Shown: piece by piece, positions 8,538-17,270 of the stretch
Numbering within the stretch: position 1 is the stretch's first letter
Layout: the number at the start of each line of letters is the position of its first letter
Origin: Acinetobacter zhairuonensis
GTDB lineage: Bacteria; Pseudomonadota; Gammaproteobacteria; Pseudomonadales; Moraxellaceae
NCBI RefSeq assembly: GCF_022601715.1
Contig: NZ_JAKVIM010000006.1
Location: forward strand, 1 to 64,000
DNA length: 64,000 bases
Reading direction: 5' to 3'
The notes under the pieces: generated by a model
The model's input: only the letters and a program-made list of their open reading frames with translations
The model's database searches: none
Told to the model about the DNA's origin: nothing
Translations under genes and position numbers: made by a program

Positions 8538-8765
8538 TTGTTAAAAATAAATGATTTAATTGCAAAATCTAAAAATGGTACTGAAATTATTGTTTCATTA
8601 ATTCCCCTCAATAAAATGCAGAATACACGTCAAGGTTTTAAACAAATAGAAGTCGGTAAAAGAGTTCTGCTGGAATCTGGAATCGAGGTTGATTTAAATT
8701 TGGATGGCCGTACATTTTACACTTCTCCAAATCAATTGTTTAAATTGAACCATAAAGTTTCTTAG
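8538..8765 (+). CDS. Small hypothetical protein, 75 aa
   Basis: I do not recognise this protein. It is soluble, basic to neutral, with a beta-rich pattern (NGTEIIVSLIPL, KRVLLESGIEVDLNLDGRTFYTS). The TTG at 8538 is preferred: AGGAT lies 8-9 nt upstream, and the frame above it runs through the csp terminator, so the longer open frame from 8469 is unlikely to be the start. A second small gene follows 61 bp downstream with a much stronger ribosome binding site, so the two could be one transcript. Real coding status is likely but not proven. Confidence 0.5.
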   Translation: MLKINDLIAKSKNGTEIIVSLIPLNKMQNTRQGFKQIEVGKRVLLESGIEVDLNLDGRTFYTSPNQLFKLNHKVS

Positions 8766-8826
8766 AAATAAAATTAACAAATATCAATGATTTAGTTTTT
8801 TATGCAGTTTTATTAAGGAGATATAT

Positions 8827-9024
8827 ATGTTTAAACAGAGTCTTAGTGTGAAAGATCAGTTTGGGATTAAACACACTATTCAAGCAACGGTGGATCATCA
8901 GTTTGCCAACACGCAATCTCATTCGAATATAAAACATATCACCGTTGATGGTGAAGATATTCGACCTAGTTTTGAAATGCTTTTTCAAAGTACTTTAAGT
9001 GGAAAAATTTTTAAAATTATATAG
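8827..9024 (+). CDS. Small hypothetical protein, 65 aa
   Basis: AAGGAG 8-9 nt before the ATG is one of the best ribosome binding sites in this part of the window, which supports translation. The protein (starting MFKQSLSVKDQFGIKHTIQ) has alternating hydrophobic residues and a VDGEDIRPSFEMLF segment; there is no signal peptide or membrane segment. I cannot assign a family. It follows another small ORF (8538-8765) and is followed by an inverted repeat TAGATCAT...ATGATCTA shortly after the stop. Confidence 0.6.
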   Translation: MFKQSLSVKDQFGIKHTIQATVDHQFANTQSHSNIKHITVDGEDIRPSFEMLFQSTLSGKIFKII

Positions 9025-9542
9025 ATAATATTTTTTGTTAGATCATTACTTGTTAACTTAAGATGATCTAGATTCAATTTTAGAAAGCAGAAAACTAGCA
9101 TCTAATTGCAACAAAACCTTCATTTTACTGTACCAAAGTACCTACTGGAAAGCCTGTACCTTGATCTAAGGTCATTAACTTCTCTTTTATCCGTTTATTT
9201 TTAATTTGACGATTAGTCAGTTTTCTAAATTAACTTAATACAGCTTATACGATGCTTTGCATTAAAGTTTTAAATTCAATAGCGTCCGCTTCTTATTCCA
9301 GCCCATATCCTCTAGTGTGGGCTTTTTAATAGATTTATCACGTTTTATGGCTGTTTTTTAATCGAATTATAAATGAATTTTTTAAGACAAAGAAAAGCCC
9401 CTGAAAATTAAGGAAAGTGTGAGTAGGGTGCAATACTTTAACTGATTGTATAAATTTCCTATGTTAGAATTTGGACTATTCTTAAGGCAATGTCCTAAAT
9501 TAAGGATTTATAGTCCTCAAATAACATATTGAATTTTGCATC
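9025..9542. other. Gene-poor 518-bp stretch with a terminator-like hairpin at 9300-9327
   Basis: No convincing ORF is seen. A hairpin AGCCCATA (9300-9307) / TAGTGTGGGCT side (9316-9323) with an 8-nt loop is followed by TTTT, so some transcript ends here. It lies about 275 nt past the last upstream stop, far for a plain 3' UTR, so a small RNA ending at about 9327 is possible. An imperfect long inverted repeat TAGATCAT / ATGATCTA flanks 9037-9070. Confidence 0.4.
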
Positions 9543-10130
9543 ATGTTACCAATAGAAACCCATCCACTTGAACCATTTTTACCAGCAAATGCAAAATTAC
9601 TGATGCTGGGTAGTTTTCCGCCACCGAAAACACGCTGGAAAATGGATTTTTATTATCCGAATTATCAAAATGATATGTGGCGCATCTACGGGCTGATATT
9701 TTTCCAAGATAAAAACTATTTCCTTGATCTTAAAAACAAGAATTTCTATGAACAGAAAATTCGCGACTTTCTCATTGAAAAAGGGATTGCGATTTTTGAT
9801 ACGGCCTATCAAGTCGTCCGTTTAAAAGAAAATGCTTCAGATAAATTCTTACACATTGAAACACCGACTGATTTAACTGCACTATTGGCTCAAATTCCAC
9901 TATGTCAAAATATTGTAACGACGGGCGATAAGGCTACAGATACACTCATGTTATCGATGCCTGAAGGCACTGAAAAACCAGTGATAGGAAAAAGTTCAGA
10001 AACTATTTTTGCTTCTCGCGAGCTTAGTTTGTTTAGAATGCCTTCTTCTTCACGCGCTTATCCATTAGCACTAGAGAAAAAAGCGGAAGCCTATCAACAG
10101 CTTTTTCAAAAGATTGGTTTGCTGGATTAA
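9543..10130 (+). CDS. Uracil-DNA glycosylase superfamily protein, 195 aa
   Basis: This is a predicted single-domain member of the UDG/MUG superfamily, which removes damaged bases from DNA. Its features are the first motif LMLGSFPPPKTRWKMDFYY (about 19-37), the NDMWRIYG segment that follows, a central beta strand NIVTTGDKAT and the C-terminal motif MPSSSRAYP (about 174-182), which takes the place of the H-P-S-P motif of the family. The canonical catalytic residues of family 1 are not obvious, so base specificity is unknown. It is a single-gene unit in the same orientation as the upstream small genes. Confidence 0.75.
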   Translation: MLPIETHPLEPFLPANAKLLMLGSFPPPKTRWKMDFYYPNYQNDMWRIYGLIFFQDKNYFLDLKNKNFYEQKIRDFLIEKGIAIFDTAYQVVRLKENASDKFLHIETPTDLTALLAQIPLCQNIVTTGDKATDTLMLSMPEGTEKPVIGKSSETIFASRELSLFRMPSSSRAYPLALEKKAEAYQQLFQKIGLLD

Positions 10131-10157
10131 TTGTATGTGAATAAAGGATCGTTATGC

Positions 10158-11021
10158 TTAAGCATATTTTTTTGCATAAAAGACACAGATAATCACGGCA
10201 AAACACACCACAATCATGGCGAAGTCAATCGCTTCATGTAGGAGCACAGCACAAAGTATCAATCCAAGGAAAGGTTGTAACAGTTGGATTTGTCCGACGC
10301 GCGCAACGCCACCCATTGCCAAGCCTTTGTACCAAAATACGAAACCAATCAGCATGCTAAATAAGGAAACATAGAACAATCCTGCATATGCTGTAACAGG
10401 AATAGCTTCCCAAGCTTGTGGAAAATAAATTCCGAATAAAAGTAACATTAAGGGCAAGGCAATAATTAGTGCCCAGCAAATCACTTGCCAGCCTCCCAGT
10501 TGTTTTGAAAGTTGTCCACCTTCCGCATAACCTAAACCACAAGCCAATACAGCAATCAACATGTATAAATCACTACGGAAATGGAATGCTTGCTGGTCTT
10601 GAAACCACATAAATACTGCGACAAAGCTACTTCCTAAGATTGCAGATAACCAGAACTGAATAGATGGTTTTTCACCTGCGCGGAGTACGGCAAATATTGC
10701 AGTCGCGAGGGGCAGTAAAGCTACAAAGACAAGGGCACGAGCCGCAGTGATGTTTTCTAAAGCGAGTGCCGTAAAAAATGGAAAACCAAATACAACACCA
10801 AGAGCAATCAGAATTAAAGATCTGATCTGTTTAGTATTCGGGATTGGCTGTTTCAAAATAAACAAACATAAAATGGCAAATACTGCGGCGATTACCGCGC
10901 GTGCGCCAGTCAGAAACTCAGGACTAAAACCTGAAACGGCAACACGCGTTGCGGGCATAGAACCTGCAAAAATAATGACGCCCAATAGCCCGTGTATCCA
11001 TCCAAGATTACTTTGTTTCAT
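10158..11021 (-). CDS. EamA/DMT-family transporter, 287 aa
   Basis: This is an inner-membrane protein with about ten predicted transmembrane helices in two EamA repeats (for example GLLGVIIFAGSMPATRVAV near the N-terminus and LILCAVLLHEAIDFAMIVV near the C-terminus). DMT transporters of this type export amino acids or other metabolites. It is divergent from a MocR-type regulator at 11160, with a 138-bp intergenic region holding an inverted repeat. The pairing suggests the regulator controls the exporter. The substrate cannot be read from the sequence. Confidence 0.9.
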   Translation of the reverse strand: MKQSNLGWIHGLLGVIIFAGSMPATRVAVSGFSPEFLTGARAVIAAVFAILCLFILKQPIPNTKQIRSLILIALGVVFGFPFFTALALENITAARALVFVALLPLATAIFAVLRAGEKPSIQFWLSAILGSSFVAVFMWFQDQQAFHFRSDLYMLIAVLACGLGYAEGGQLSKQLGGWQVICWALIIALPLMLLLFGIYFPQAWEAIPVTAYAGLFYVSLFSMLIGFVFWYKGLAMGGVARVGQIQLLQPFLGLILCAVLLHEAIDFAMIVVCFAVIICVFYAKKYA

Positions 11022-11077
11022 GCCTGAATTGCTCTAATTATCATTGTTCAATTACAAGGCAAATCCGCGGTTTGAGA

Positions 11078-11123
11078 CAGATACAATCCAGTACAATTTA
11101 AAGAAACTGTATTGGTATACAAT
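11078..11123. promoter_or_regulatory. Putative MocR operator/promoter between exporter and regulator
   Basis: Two related half-sites in opposite orientation, GATACAATCCAGTACA (about 11080-11095) and CTGTATTGGTATACAA (11107-11122), share the pattern TGTA(C/T)TGG. They lie between the divergent EamA and MocR genes. MocR regulators usually bind such repeats and repress themselves. Function is inferred from position and symmetry only. Confidence 0.45.
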
Positions 11124-11159
11124 AAGAACTGTCTTGAAATAAATATTGAATACCTATCT

Positions 11160-12557
11160 ATGGATACGCAAAGCAAAATTGAGATCGTGATGAAGCAGAT
11201 CAAATCACAGATTGCGAATCAACGTTTTGTTGCAGGGGCGCGGTTGCCTTCAGTTCGGCGTTTAGCACAGGAGATGCAATTCTCGATTTCTACTGTAGTG
11301 GAAGCTTATGCTCGCTTGGTGACAGAAGGTGTACTCGAAGCAAGGGCAGGTTCAGGGTTTTATGTCAAAGGTCAGGCGCAACCACAGAAAGTAATAACTG
11401 CAAACAATTTTCAATATGACCGAGAAATTAATCCTCTCTGGATTTCGCGGCAATCTTTAGATGCTAATGATGCCATGCTTAAACCAGGCTGTGGCTGGTT
11501 ACCTCCTGAGTGGATGCCTGAAAGTAGTTTACGTAAAGCACTCAAGCAAGCTGCAAAATCTTCTGTCAAAATGTTAGTCGAATATCCAATCCCACATGGT
11601 CATGCAGGTTTAAGACAGTGGATTGCTCGTAGAAATGCTCAATATGAAATAAATGTAGATCCCTCGCAAATTTTAATTACCGACTCAGGTACACAATCCA
11701 TTGATTTGATTTTTCGGGTGCATCTACAGGCTGGCGATGTAATTCTTGTTGATGATCCGTGTTATTTCAATTTTCAAGCTTTAATTCAAGCACATCACTT
11801 ACAGGCGATCGCGATTCCTTTTACAGCTCAAGGACCTGACGTAGAAAAATTTGAGCAAGCATTACAATATCAACCCAAACTCTATTTAACCAATTCAGGT
11901 ATTCATAATCCTACAGGTGCGACGTTATCTATTCAAAGGGCATATCAAGTTGCAAAATTGGCTGAACAAGCGAACTTGCTCATTGTGGAGGATGATATTT
12001 TTTCAGAATTTGAATATCTGCCAGCACCGCGTTATTCCACGCTGATGGGCTTTAATCAGGTGATTCAAATTGGGAGTTTTTCTAAAACTCTAACGGCGTC
12101 GCTTCGCTGTGGGTATATTGTTTCTAATCCTCAAGATATTGAACAATATATTGACCTGAAAATTGCAACGAATTTTAGTAGTGGGCATTTAAATGCGGAA
12201 ATCATTTATTCTGCACTGATGGACAGTCAATATGTTAAGCATATTGAGTCGCTGAAGAAGAAGCTCAATAACAGTATGAGTATATGCATTCAACGGTTAA
12301 GACAACTTGGTATTGAGCCTGTTCTCATTCCAAAAGCTGGAATCTTTCTTTGGTGTCATTTGCCTGAACAACTTGATGCAGCTGAGTTGACACGCCGCTG
12401 TTTACAGCGAGGTTTGATATTGGCACCAGGGCATGCGTTTAGCCAATCTGCAAATGCAAAACATTTGATGCGCTTTAATGTTGCACAATGTATAAATCCT
12501 AAAGTATTCGATATTCTTGCTGAGGAAATGAATACTTTTTGCCATGATTCTGCGTAA
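11160..12557 (+). CDS. MocR-type (GntR/aminotransferase) regulator, 465 aa
   Basis: This is a PLP-binding transcription factor: an N-terminal GntR winged helix (RLPSVRRLAQEMQFSISTVVEAYARL, split here around residues 30-55) is fused to a fold-type I aminotransferase domain. The PLP lysine lies in IGSFSKTLTASLRCGY. The ATG at 11160 is chosen because the longer open frame from 11112 starts inside the probable operator. It is divergent from the EamA exporter, which it probably regulates in response to PLP or an amino acid, as for PdxR/YdcR-like proteins. An alternative role as a true aminotransferase is less likely given the intact HTH. Confidence 0.9.
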   Translation: MDTQSKIEIVMKQIKSQIANQRFVAGARLPSVRRLAQEMQFSISTVVEAYARLVTEGVLEARAGSGFYVKGQAQPQKVITANNFQYDREINPLWISRQSLDANDAMLKPGCGWLPPEWMPESSLRKALKQAAKSSVKMLVEYPIPHGHAGLRQWIARRNAQYEINVDPSQILITDSGTQSIDLIFRVHLQAGDVILVDDPCYFNFQALIQAHHLQAIAIPFTAQGPDVEKFEQALQYQPKLYLTNSGIHNPTGATLSIQRAYQVAKLAEQANLLIVEDDIFSEFEYLPAPRYSTLMGFNQVIQIGSFSKTLTASLRCGYIVSNPQDIEQYIDLKIATNFSSGHLNAEIIYSALMDSQYVKHIESLKKKLNNSMSICIQRLRQLGIEPVLIPKAGIFLWCHLPEQLDAAELTRRCLQRGLILAPGHAFSQSANAKHLMRFNVAQCINPKVFDILAEEMNTFCHDSA

Positions 12558-12635
12558 TGCGTATAAGGTTCAATTCTGAACAATCTGATTAAATACTAAT
12601 AGGTTAAGGGTATTGTTAATGTAATTACATTATCA

Positions 12636-14189
12636 TTACATCATCCATTCAATAGGTAAATAGGACAGGCTTTTAAAGGTGAAACGCTGGAACTTGGTCG
12701 TGTGCGGATCTACATCATATGTTGTAGTTTTTCCATTGTCATGATGTTCAATCCAGATAATTTCACCTTCAGTATTCAATTTTAATTCGTATGCAATTTG
12801 TGGTAAGTAACGATCCAGCGCGTGAGTGACCCGATTTTGTAAATAATCAGATTCCACCATCAAGCCAACTTCTGTATTTAGATTGACAGAACGAGGATCA
12901 AAGTTAAACGAGCCAATAAATACTTTGCCATCCACATCAAAAAATTTAGCATGTAAGCGCGATGAACTTTTCCCTTTGGCTGGTATCACATTTCCCGTCA
13001 ATACCTCGTACCAAGTACGTTGTTTACGCTCGATATCAGGCTTAAACTCATAAAGTTGTACGCCATTTTTTAAAAGGTCTTTGCGATATTTTTGATAAAA
13101 GGCATGCACTAATGCGACATCATTCGCTAAGTAGGCATTGGTCAAGACGCGTATTTTTATATTCCGATGGGACAGATCATTCAAGAAAGCCGTTCCATCT
13201 TTAGTTGGAACAAAATAAGCCGAGACCAATTCTAAATGTTGCTTAGGTGTTCCCATGGCATGTTTTAATTGTGAATAAAGCAGCTTATCGTGATCTATAT
13301 TGCCAAGTGTTTTTTCAGGGTAATCACCCAGAAACTGTGCTTTTACCCATTCTACTTTACGTTCACGTAATTGCGTCATAATTTGCTTTTGCGCAAAATC
13401 TAGTCGACTTTTGAACTGATCTTTTTCAAGATCATTCATGGCATGACTTTTACGTACTTCATCAAGTTCCGCAGCTGTACCAACGCCAATCAACTGTTGT
13501 ACGGAATAACTTAAATCATTGTTCCAGAAGTTAATAAAAATTTGATTGGCAGATTTAACCGCATTGCCAAAAAACAAGATGTCCATATCGGTAAATTGAA
13601 AATCATCACCTGCATCAAAATATTCACGGCTGATATTGCGTCCACCTGTTACCGCAATGGCACCATCAGCAATAATCAGCTTGTTATGCATACGATGATT
13701 AATTTGCTTCAATCGCAAGGCATAATCCATCACTCGGAAATTTCGATATTTGTAGGGATTGTAAAGTTTGATTTCGAAATTTGGATGCGCAACCAGCTTT
13801 TCTAGTATTGGATCTAATTTTGTACCATTCTGATCATCAATCATCAGTCGTACTTTAACACCACGATCTGCTGCTTTTAATAGTTCCGACAGCATCATAT
13901 GACCGAGGGAATCATCTTCCCAAATATAATATTGCAAATCGAGGGTATATTTCGCTTCTCGAATTAAATGAATGCGTGAAGCAATACTCATAAAGGCATC
14001 ATCAAGTGCCAAATAAGCGGTAAGCCCCTGTTGCAGTTGAGTATCGACATTTTGGCGTTGTACCCAATTTTCCGTATGGTAGTCTGAAGCAGACTCTTTC
14101 TTTGCCTGATTCGGCGGCAGGCTACAAGCGGTGAGTGAGCTCATGCCTGCACATAATAATAAAGAGAAGTATCGGTTATTCTTTTGCAT
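12636..14189 (-). CDS. Phospholipase D-like lipoprotein (cardiolipin synthase-like), 517 aa
   Basis: The protein has two HKD domains: HNKLIIADGAIAVTGGRN (about 166-183) and HAKFFDVDGKVFIGSFNFD (about 415-433), both with the His-x-Lys-x4-Asp pattern. It therefore probably catalyses phosphatidyl transfer or hydrolysis. The N-terminus has a lipoprotein signal peptide with lipobox LTAC at residues 19-22, so the mature protein is anchored at the periplasmic face. This differs from canonical cardiolipin synthase, which has N-terminal membrane helices, and resembles the ClsC/YmdC-type secreted group. It is convergent with the MocR gene and forms a single-gene unit. Confidence 0.88.
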   Translation of the reverse strand: MQKNNRYFSLLLCAGMSSLTACSLPPNQAKKESASDYHTENWVQRQNVDTQLQQGLTAYLALDDAFMSIASRIHLIREAKYTLDLQYYIWEDDSLGHMMLSELLKAADRGVKVRLMIDDQNGTKLDPILEKLVAHPNFEIKLYNPYKYRNFRVMDYALRLKQINHRMHNKLIIADGAIAVTGGRNISREYFDAGDDFQFTDMDILFFGNAVKSANQIFINFWNNDLSYSVQQLIGVGTAAELDEVRKSHAMNDLEKDQFKSRLDFAQKQIMTQLRERKVEWVKAQFLGDYPEKTLGNIDHDKLLYSQLKHAMGTPKQHLELVSAYFVPTKDGTAFLNDLSHRNIKIRVLTNAYLANDVALVHAFYQKYRKDLLKNGVQLYEFKPDIERKQRTWYEVLTGNVIPAKGKSSSRLHAKFFDVDGKVFIGSFNFDPRSVNLNTEVGLMVESDYLQNRVTHALDRYLPQIAYELKLNTEGEIIWIEHHDNGKTTTYDVDPHTTKFQRFTFKSLSYLPIEWMM

Positions 14190-14866
14190 ATTGTTCTAAT
14201 TCATTATTACCAATATAAGCACATATTATCATGCTGTTATGGTTGAATTAAGGTTTTAAAAGCGGCAACTGTAGTTCAACTGTTAAATAGCGATTCATCA
14301 CATTGCACATGACTTCAAATTTAGTGCTTGTAATGCTTAGATCAAGTCAGCCTATCCACGATTGAAATTTGTTACATCCTCACAAAAGTAAGATGAGAAG
14401 CATAGATATATGATTCATGCGGGTATGCCATAACACTACTTTTATCTTATATGAACGTAACCTTGAACAGGTCTGATCTAGCAATATTGCAGCCTGTAGG
14501 CAAATGCTTTGTGGCTGTAGTAGTGATCAAAGGTGATAAGTAGTGAGAATCTTTTGTTATGTACGCATTACATAGGCTTAAACAAAATTAATAGCACCTT
14601 TGATTTGCTGCATGAAAGCATCTCAATTCGTATAGTACTACCTTGCTAAAAATCAGTCTCTCCAATCTAAAAAACCAAGCGAATGCTTGGTTTTTTCATT
14701 TCGAGTAAAGACAGCATATAAACTTGATTGGCAAAACCTAACATTTTGTTAGACAGAAAATGATAATAAATGCCAAATGATATGTTTTGTCCTCTTCTGA
14801 CATAGAGCATGCGATTAGTTAAATCTATTGTTGAGCTAGTAATAAAAGACAGTTGTATATAAATAT
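14190..14866. other. 677-bp gene-free stretch with a strong terminator at 14672-14697
   Basis: No plausible ORF or tRNA is seen. A perfect hairpin AAACCAAGC (14672-14680) / GCTTGGTTT (14685-14693) with a GAAT tetraloop and a T run is a good intrinsic terminator for + strand transcription, yet there is no + strand gene upstream for more than 2 kb. A small RNA or relic transcript ending there is possible. Confidence 0.45.
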
Positions 14867-14878
14867 TTGCAGATTCAG

Positions 14879-15916
14879 ATGAGTACAATTATGGGAAATC
14901 ATGTGCAATATAAACCTGAATGGGTGCGTGAAGATTTCGTAGATTTTGTCGCGGAAAAACTTCATCCCACTTGGGCATGGAAAAAGGTCAAAGCTCAGCT
15001 TATTGTGCGTAAAGCATTAAGCGATAATTTTATTCAGTTACAGTTAAGACCAAATCATAACTTTAGATATGAGCAAGCTCAGGCAGGGCAATGCATACTT
15101 CTCACGGTAATAATCGCAGGTGTTCGACAGCAGCGTAGCTATTCCTTGGTCCAAATTCTCGACAATGGGGATTTACTAATTGCAGTTAAGCAACAAGGAT
15201 TAGTATCCAATACAGTGACTCAGCTTGCTTTGGGCGCAGTCATCGAAATTTCACAAGCTCAAGGTGAGTTTGTGTTGAAACAGCACTCTGGAGCAGCAAC
15301 ACTTTTCCTTGCCTCTGGCAGTGGGATTACAGCGATTTACGCTTTACTAAAACAGGCTTTGACATCGACAAGCGCTCCAGTCGATTTGCTGTATTTTAAT
15401 CGTGACTATGCTTACCATGCAGAACTCGAAGCCTTAACTGCGCAATATCCGCAGTTTAAATACCATCCATTCAATACATTGCGAAATTCACAGCATTTAA
15501 CCGAGCCATTACTACAGCAATTCGTACCAGACTATCAGCAACGTGAGTGTTATGCCTGTGGTACACACAACATGATGCAAAGTGTGCAACAGCTTTATGC
15601 AGATCACAGTATTTCGCATTTGCTCAAGACAGAATTTTTTCAAATTAAGATTGATGAAACCCTTGAGGCACAACCCATAACATTTTTACGTGCCCAGCAA
15701 GAGTTTCTTGCTGACACCAATTTGCTTGAAAGTGCAGAAAAAGCTGGGCTGAAACCTGCCCACGGTTGTCGCATGGGAATTTGCAATACGTGTTCGTGTA
15801 CCAAAGTTCAGGGTGCGGTACGTAATGTGCTTACAGGGGAAGTGGATGAGCAGAGTAATACTCAGATCAAACTCTGCATTTCACAGGCAATTAGTCCAGT
15901 AGTCATTAATTTATAA
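14879..15916 (+). CDS. Ferredoxin reductase with C-terminal 2Fe-2S domain, desaturase partner, 345 aa
   Basis: This electron-transfer flavoprotein has three domains in order: an FAD-binding barrel with the RSYSL motif (about 96-100), an NAD(P)-binding lobe with FLASGSGITAIYALL (about 146-160) and a plant-type ferredoxin domain with Cys pattern GCRMGICNTCSC followed by a distal Cys. It should pass electrons from NAD(P)H to the fatty acid desaturase encoded 24 bp downstream. The start is uncertain: ATG 14879 is given, with ATG 14891 and TTG 14867 also in frame and no clear ribosome binding site for any. Confidence 0.9.
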   Translation: MSTIMGNHVQYKPEWVREDFVDFVAEKLHPTWAWKKVKAQLIVRKALSDNFIQLQLRPNHNFRYEQAQAGQCILLTVIIAGVRQQRSYSLVQILDNGDLLIAVKQQGLVSNTVTQLALGAVIEISQAQGEFVLKQHSGAATLFLASGSGITAIYALLKQALTSTSAPVDLLYFNRDYAYHAELEALTAQYPQFKYHPFNTLRNSQHLTEPLLQQFVPDYQQRECYACGTHNMMQSVQQLYADHSISHLLKTEFFQIKIDETLEAQPITFLRAQQEFLADTNLLESAEKAGLKPAHGCRMGICNTCSCTKVQGAVRNVLTGEVDEQSNTQIKLCISQAISPVVINL

Positions 15917-15940
15917 GTGTTGAATCTAGGGACAAATAAA

Positions 15941-17083
15941 ATGAATAAACCCGTAAATTTTCAAAGTAACAGTAAATCGCGCTATTTAAGTGATGAAGAA
16001 ATTCAATCCTTTGGTGCTAAGGTCGAAGCCATTCGTCGCGAAATCATGCAAAGTTTGGGAGAACAAGACGCTGCATATATCTACAAAGTCCGAAATTTTG
16101 TCCGTTATAGTGAAATTGCCTCACGCGGCATGTTGATGTTTGCAGGTTGGCTACCGCCCGTGTGGCTATTAGGGACAGGATTATTAGGCATCTCCAAAAT
16201 TGTCGAAAACATGGAGTTGGGGCATAACGTCATGCATGGTCAGTTTGACTGGCTGAACGACCCGAGCCTAAACGGTGCAAACTATGACTGGGATACCATT
16301 GCCACAGGCGATGACTGGAAGTATACCCACAATTATGTGCACCATACTTATACCAATATTGTGGGCAAAGACCATGATGTGGGCTATGGTCTGATTCGCG
16401 TCAGTGAAAATCAGCATTGGGAACCCCGATTCTTATTCAATATACCACTCGCCATCCAGTTGATGGTTTTCTTTGAGTGGTATGTGGGCGTACAGAATTT
16501 ACATCTGGAAGATGTGTTTGCGTATAAAACCAAAACCTGGCATCAAGTTTGGCAGGATGCAGCGAAACTGCGTCAGAAAGTGAAACGACAAGTGGTCAAA
16601 GACTATCTATTCTTTCCCTTAATTGCGGGACCGAATGCCATTCCAGTATTTGCTGGAAATGTAGTCGCCAATATTATCCGAAGCTTATGGGCTTCAGCTG
16701 TAATTTTTAATGGGCATTTTACTGAAGATGCGGAGACCTTTGAGCTAGACAATACCGAAAATGAAACACGTGCAGAGTGGTATTTACGCCAAATTCGGGG
16801 CTCGAGTAATTTCACTGGCACACAGTGGTTGCATATTCTCAGTGGAAATTTGAGTCATCAAATCGAACATCACTTGTTTCCAGACATGCCTGCAAACCGT
16901 TATGCAGAAGTCGCACCCAAGATTAAGGCTTTATGTGCAGAGTATGGCATTCATTACAACGAAGCCAGTTTTACCCGACAATTTGCCAGCGTATGGGTTC
17001 GACTTGCTAAATGTTCTTTACCCAATGACTGGAAAGTCCAGTTGAAACAAAACTTGCAAAAGTATGTGCAACGCTGGATTTAA
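15941..17083 (+). CDS. Membrane fatty acid desaturase, 380 aa
   Basis: This integral membrane di-iron desaturase introduces a double bond into acyl chains. The three histidine boxes are present: GHNVMHG (HxxxH), HNYVHHTY (HxxxHH) and HQIEHHLFP (HxxHH). Hydrophobic segments precede the first box and lie between boxes two and three. The ATG at 15941 is preferred over the upstream GTG 15917, which directly abuts the reductase stop. It is co-transcribed with the ferredoxin reductase, a pairing like the DesB-type desaturase/reductase pair of Pseudomonas, and likely adjusts membrane fluidity. A terminator follows at 17113. Confidence 0.93.
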   Translation: MNKPVNFQSNSKSRYLSDEEIQSFGAKVEAIRREIMQSLGEQDAAYIYKVRNFVRYSEIASRGMLMFAGWLPPVWLLGTGLLGISKIVENMELGHNVMHGQFDWLNDPSLNGANYDWDTIATGDDWKYTHNYVHHTYTNIVGKDHDVGYGLIRVSENQHWEPRFLFNIPLAIQLMVFFEWYVGVQNLHLEDVFAYKTKTWHQVWQDAAKLRQKVKRQVVKDYLFFPLIAGPNAIPVFAGNVVANIIRSLWASAVIFNGHFTEDAETFELDNTENETRAEWYLRQIRGSSNFTGTQWLHILSGNLSHQIEHHLFPDMPANRYAEVAPKIKALCAEYGIHYNEASFTRQFASVWVRLAKCSLPNDWKVQLKQNLQKYVQRWI

Positions 17084-17112
17084 ACTGCATATCATTCAGT
17101 TAAATGATAAGC

Positions 17113-17141
17113 AAAAGTTACAGCAGGCATAACTTTTTTTC
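17113..17141 (+). terminator. Terminator of the reductase-desaturase operon
   Basis: Stem AAAAGTTA (17113-17120) / TAACTTTT (17130-17137) with a 9-nt loop runs into a T tract. It separates the desaturase from the aromatic leader region. Confidence 0.75.
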
Positions 17142-17162
17142 GTGAAATAAAGGTTGTCAAAC

Positions 17163-17270
17163 GTGGTAATAAAGCGTATTTTTAATTTCAGACACTTTTT
17201 TGATGAAACAAAGATGTTAAAGCAACCTTTAATCGCAAACGCTTATTTTTATTTCTGGCAGTTTAGATAA
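17163..17270 (+). CDS. Aromatic-rich leader peptide 1 of the DAHP synthase gene
   Basis: A short ORF upstream of the DAHP synthase gene. From the ATG at 17214 it reads MLKQPLIANAYFYFWQFR; from the GTG at 17163, which has AAAGG about 9 nt upstream, it is 35 codons and adds four more Phe. Six of the last nine codons are Tyr, Phe or Trp, followed directly by TAA at 17268-17270. One base later the attenuator hairpins begin. This is the layout of pheA/trp-type attenuation: ribosome stalling on aromatic codons when the charged tRNAs are scarce would alter RNA folding downstream. Coding is inferred from composition and position; the start is uncertain. Confidence 0.7.
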   Translation: MVIKRIFNFRHFFDETKMLKQPLIANAYFYFWQFR

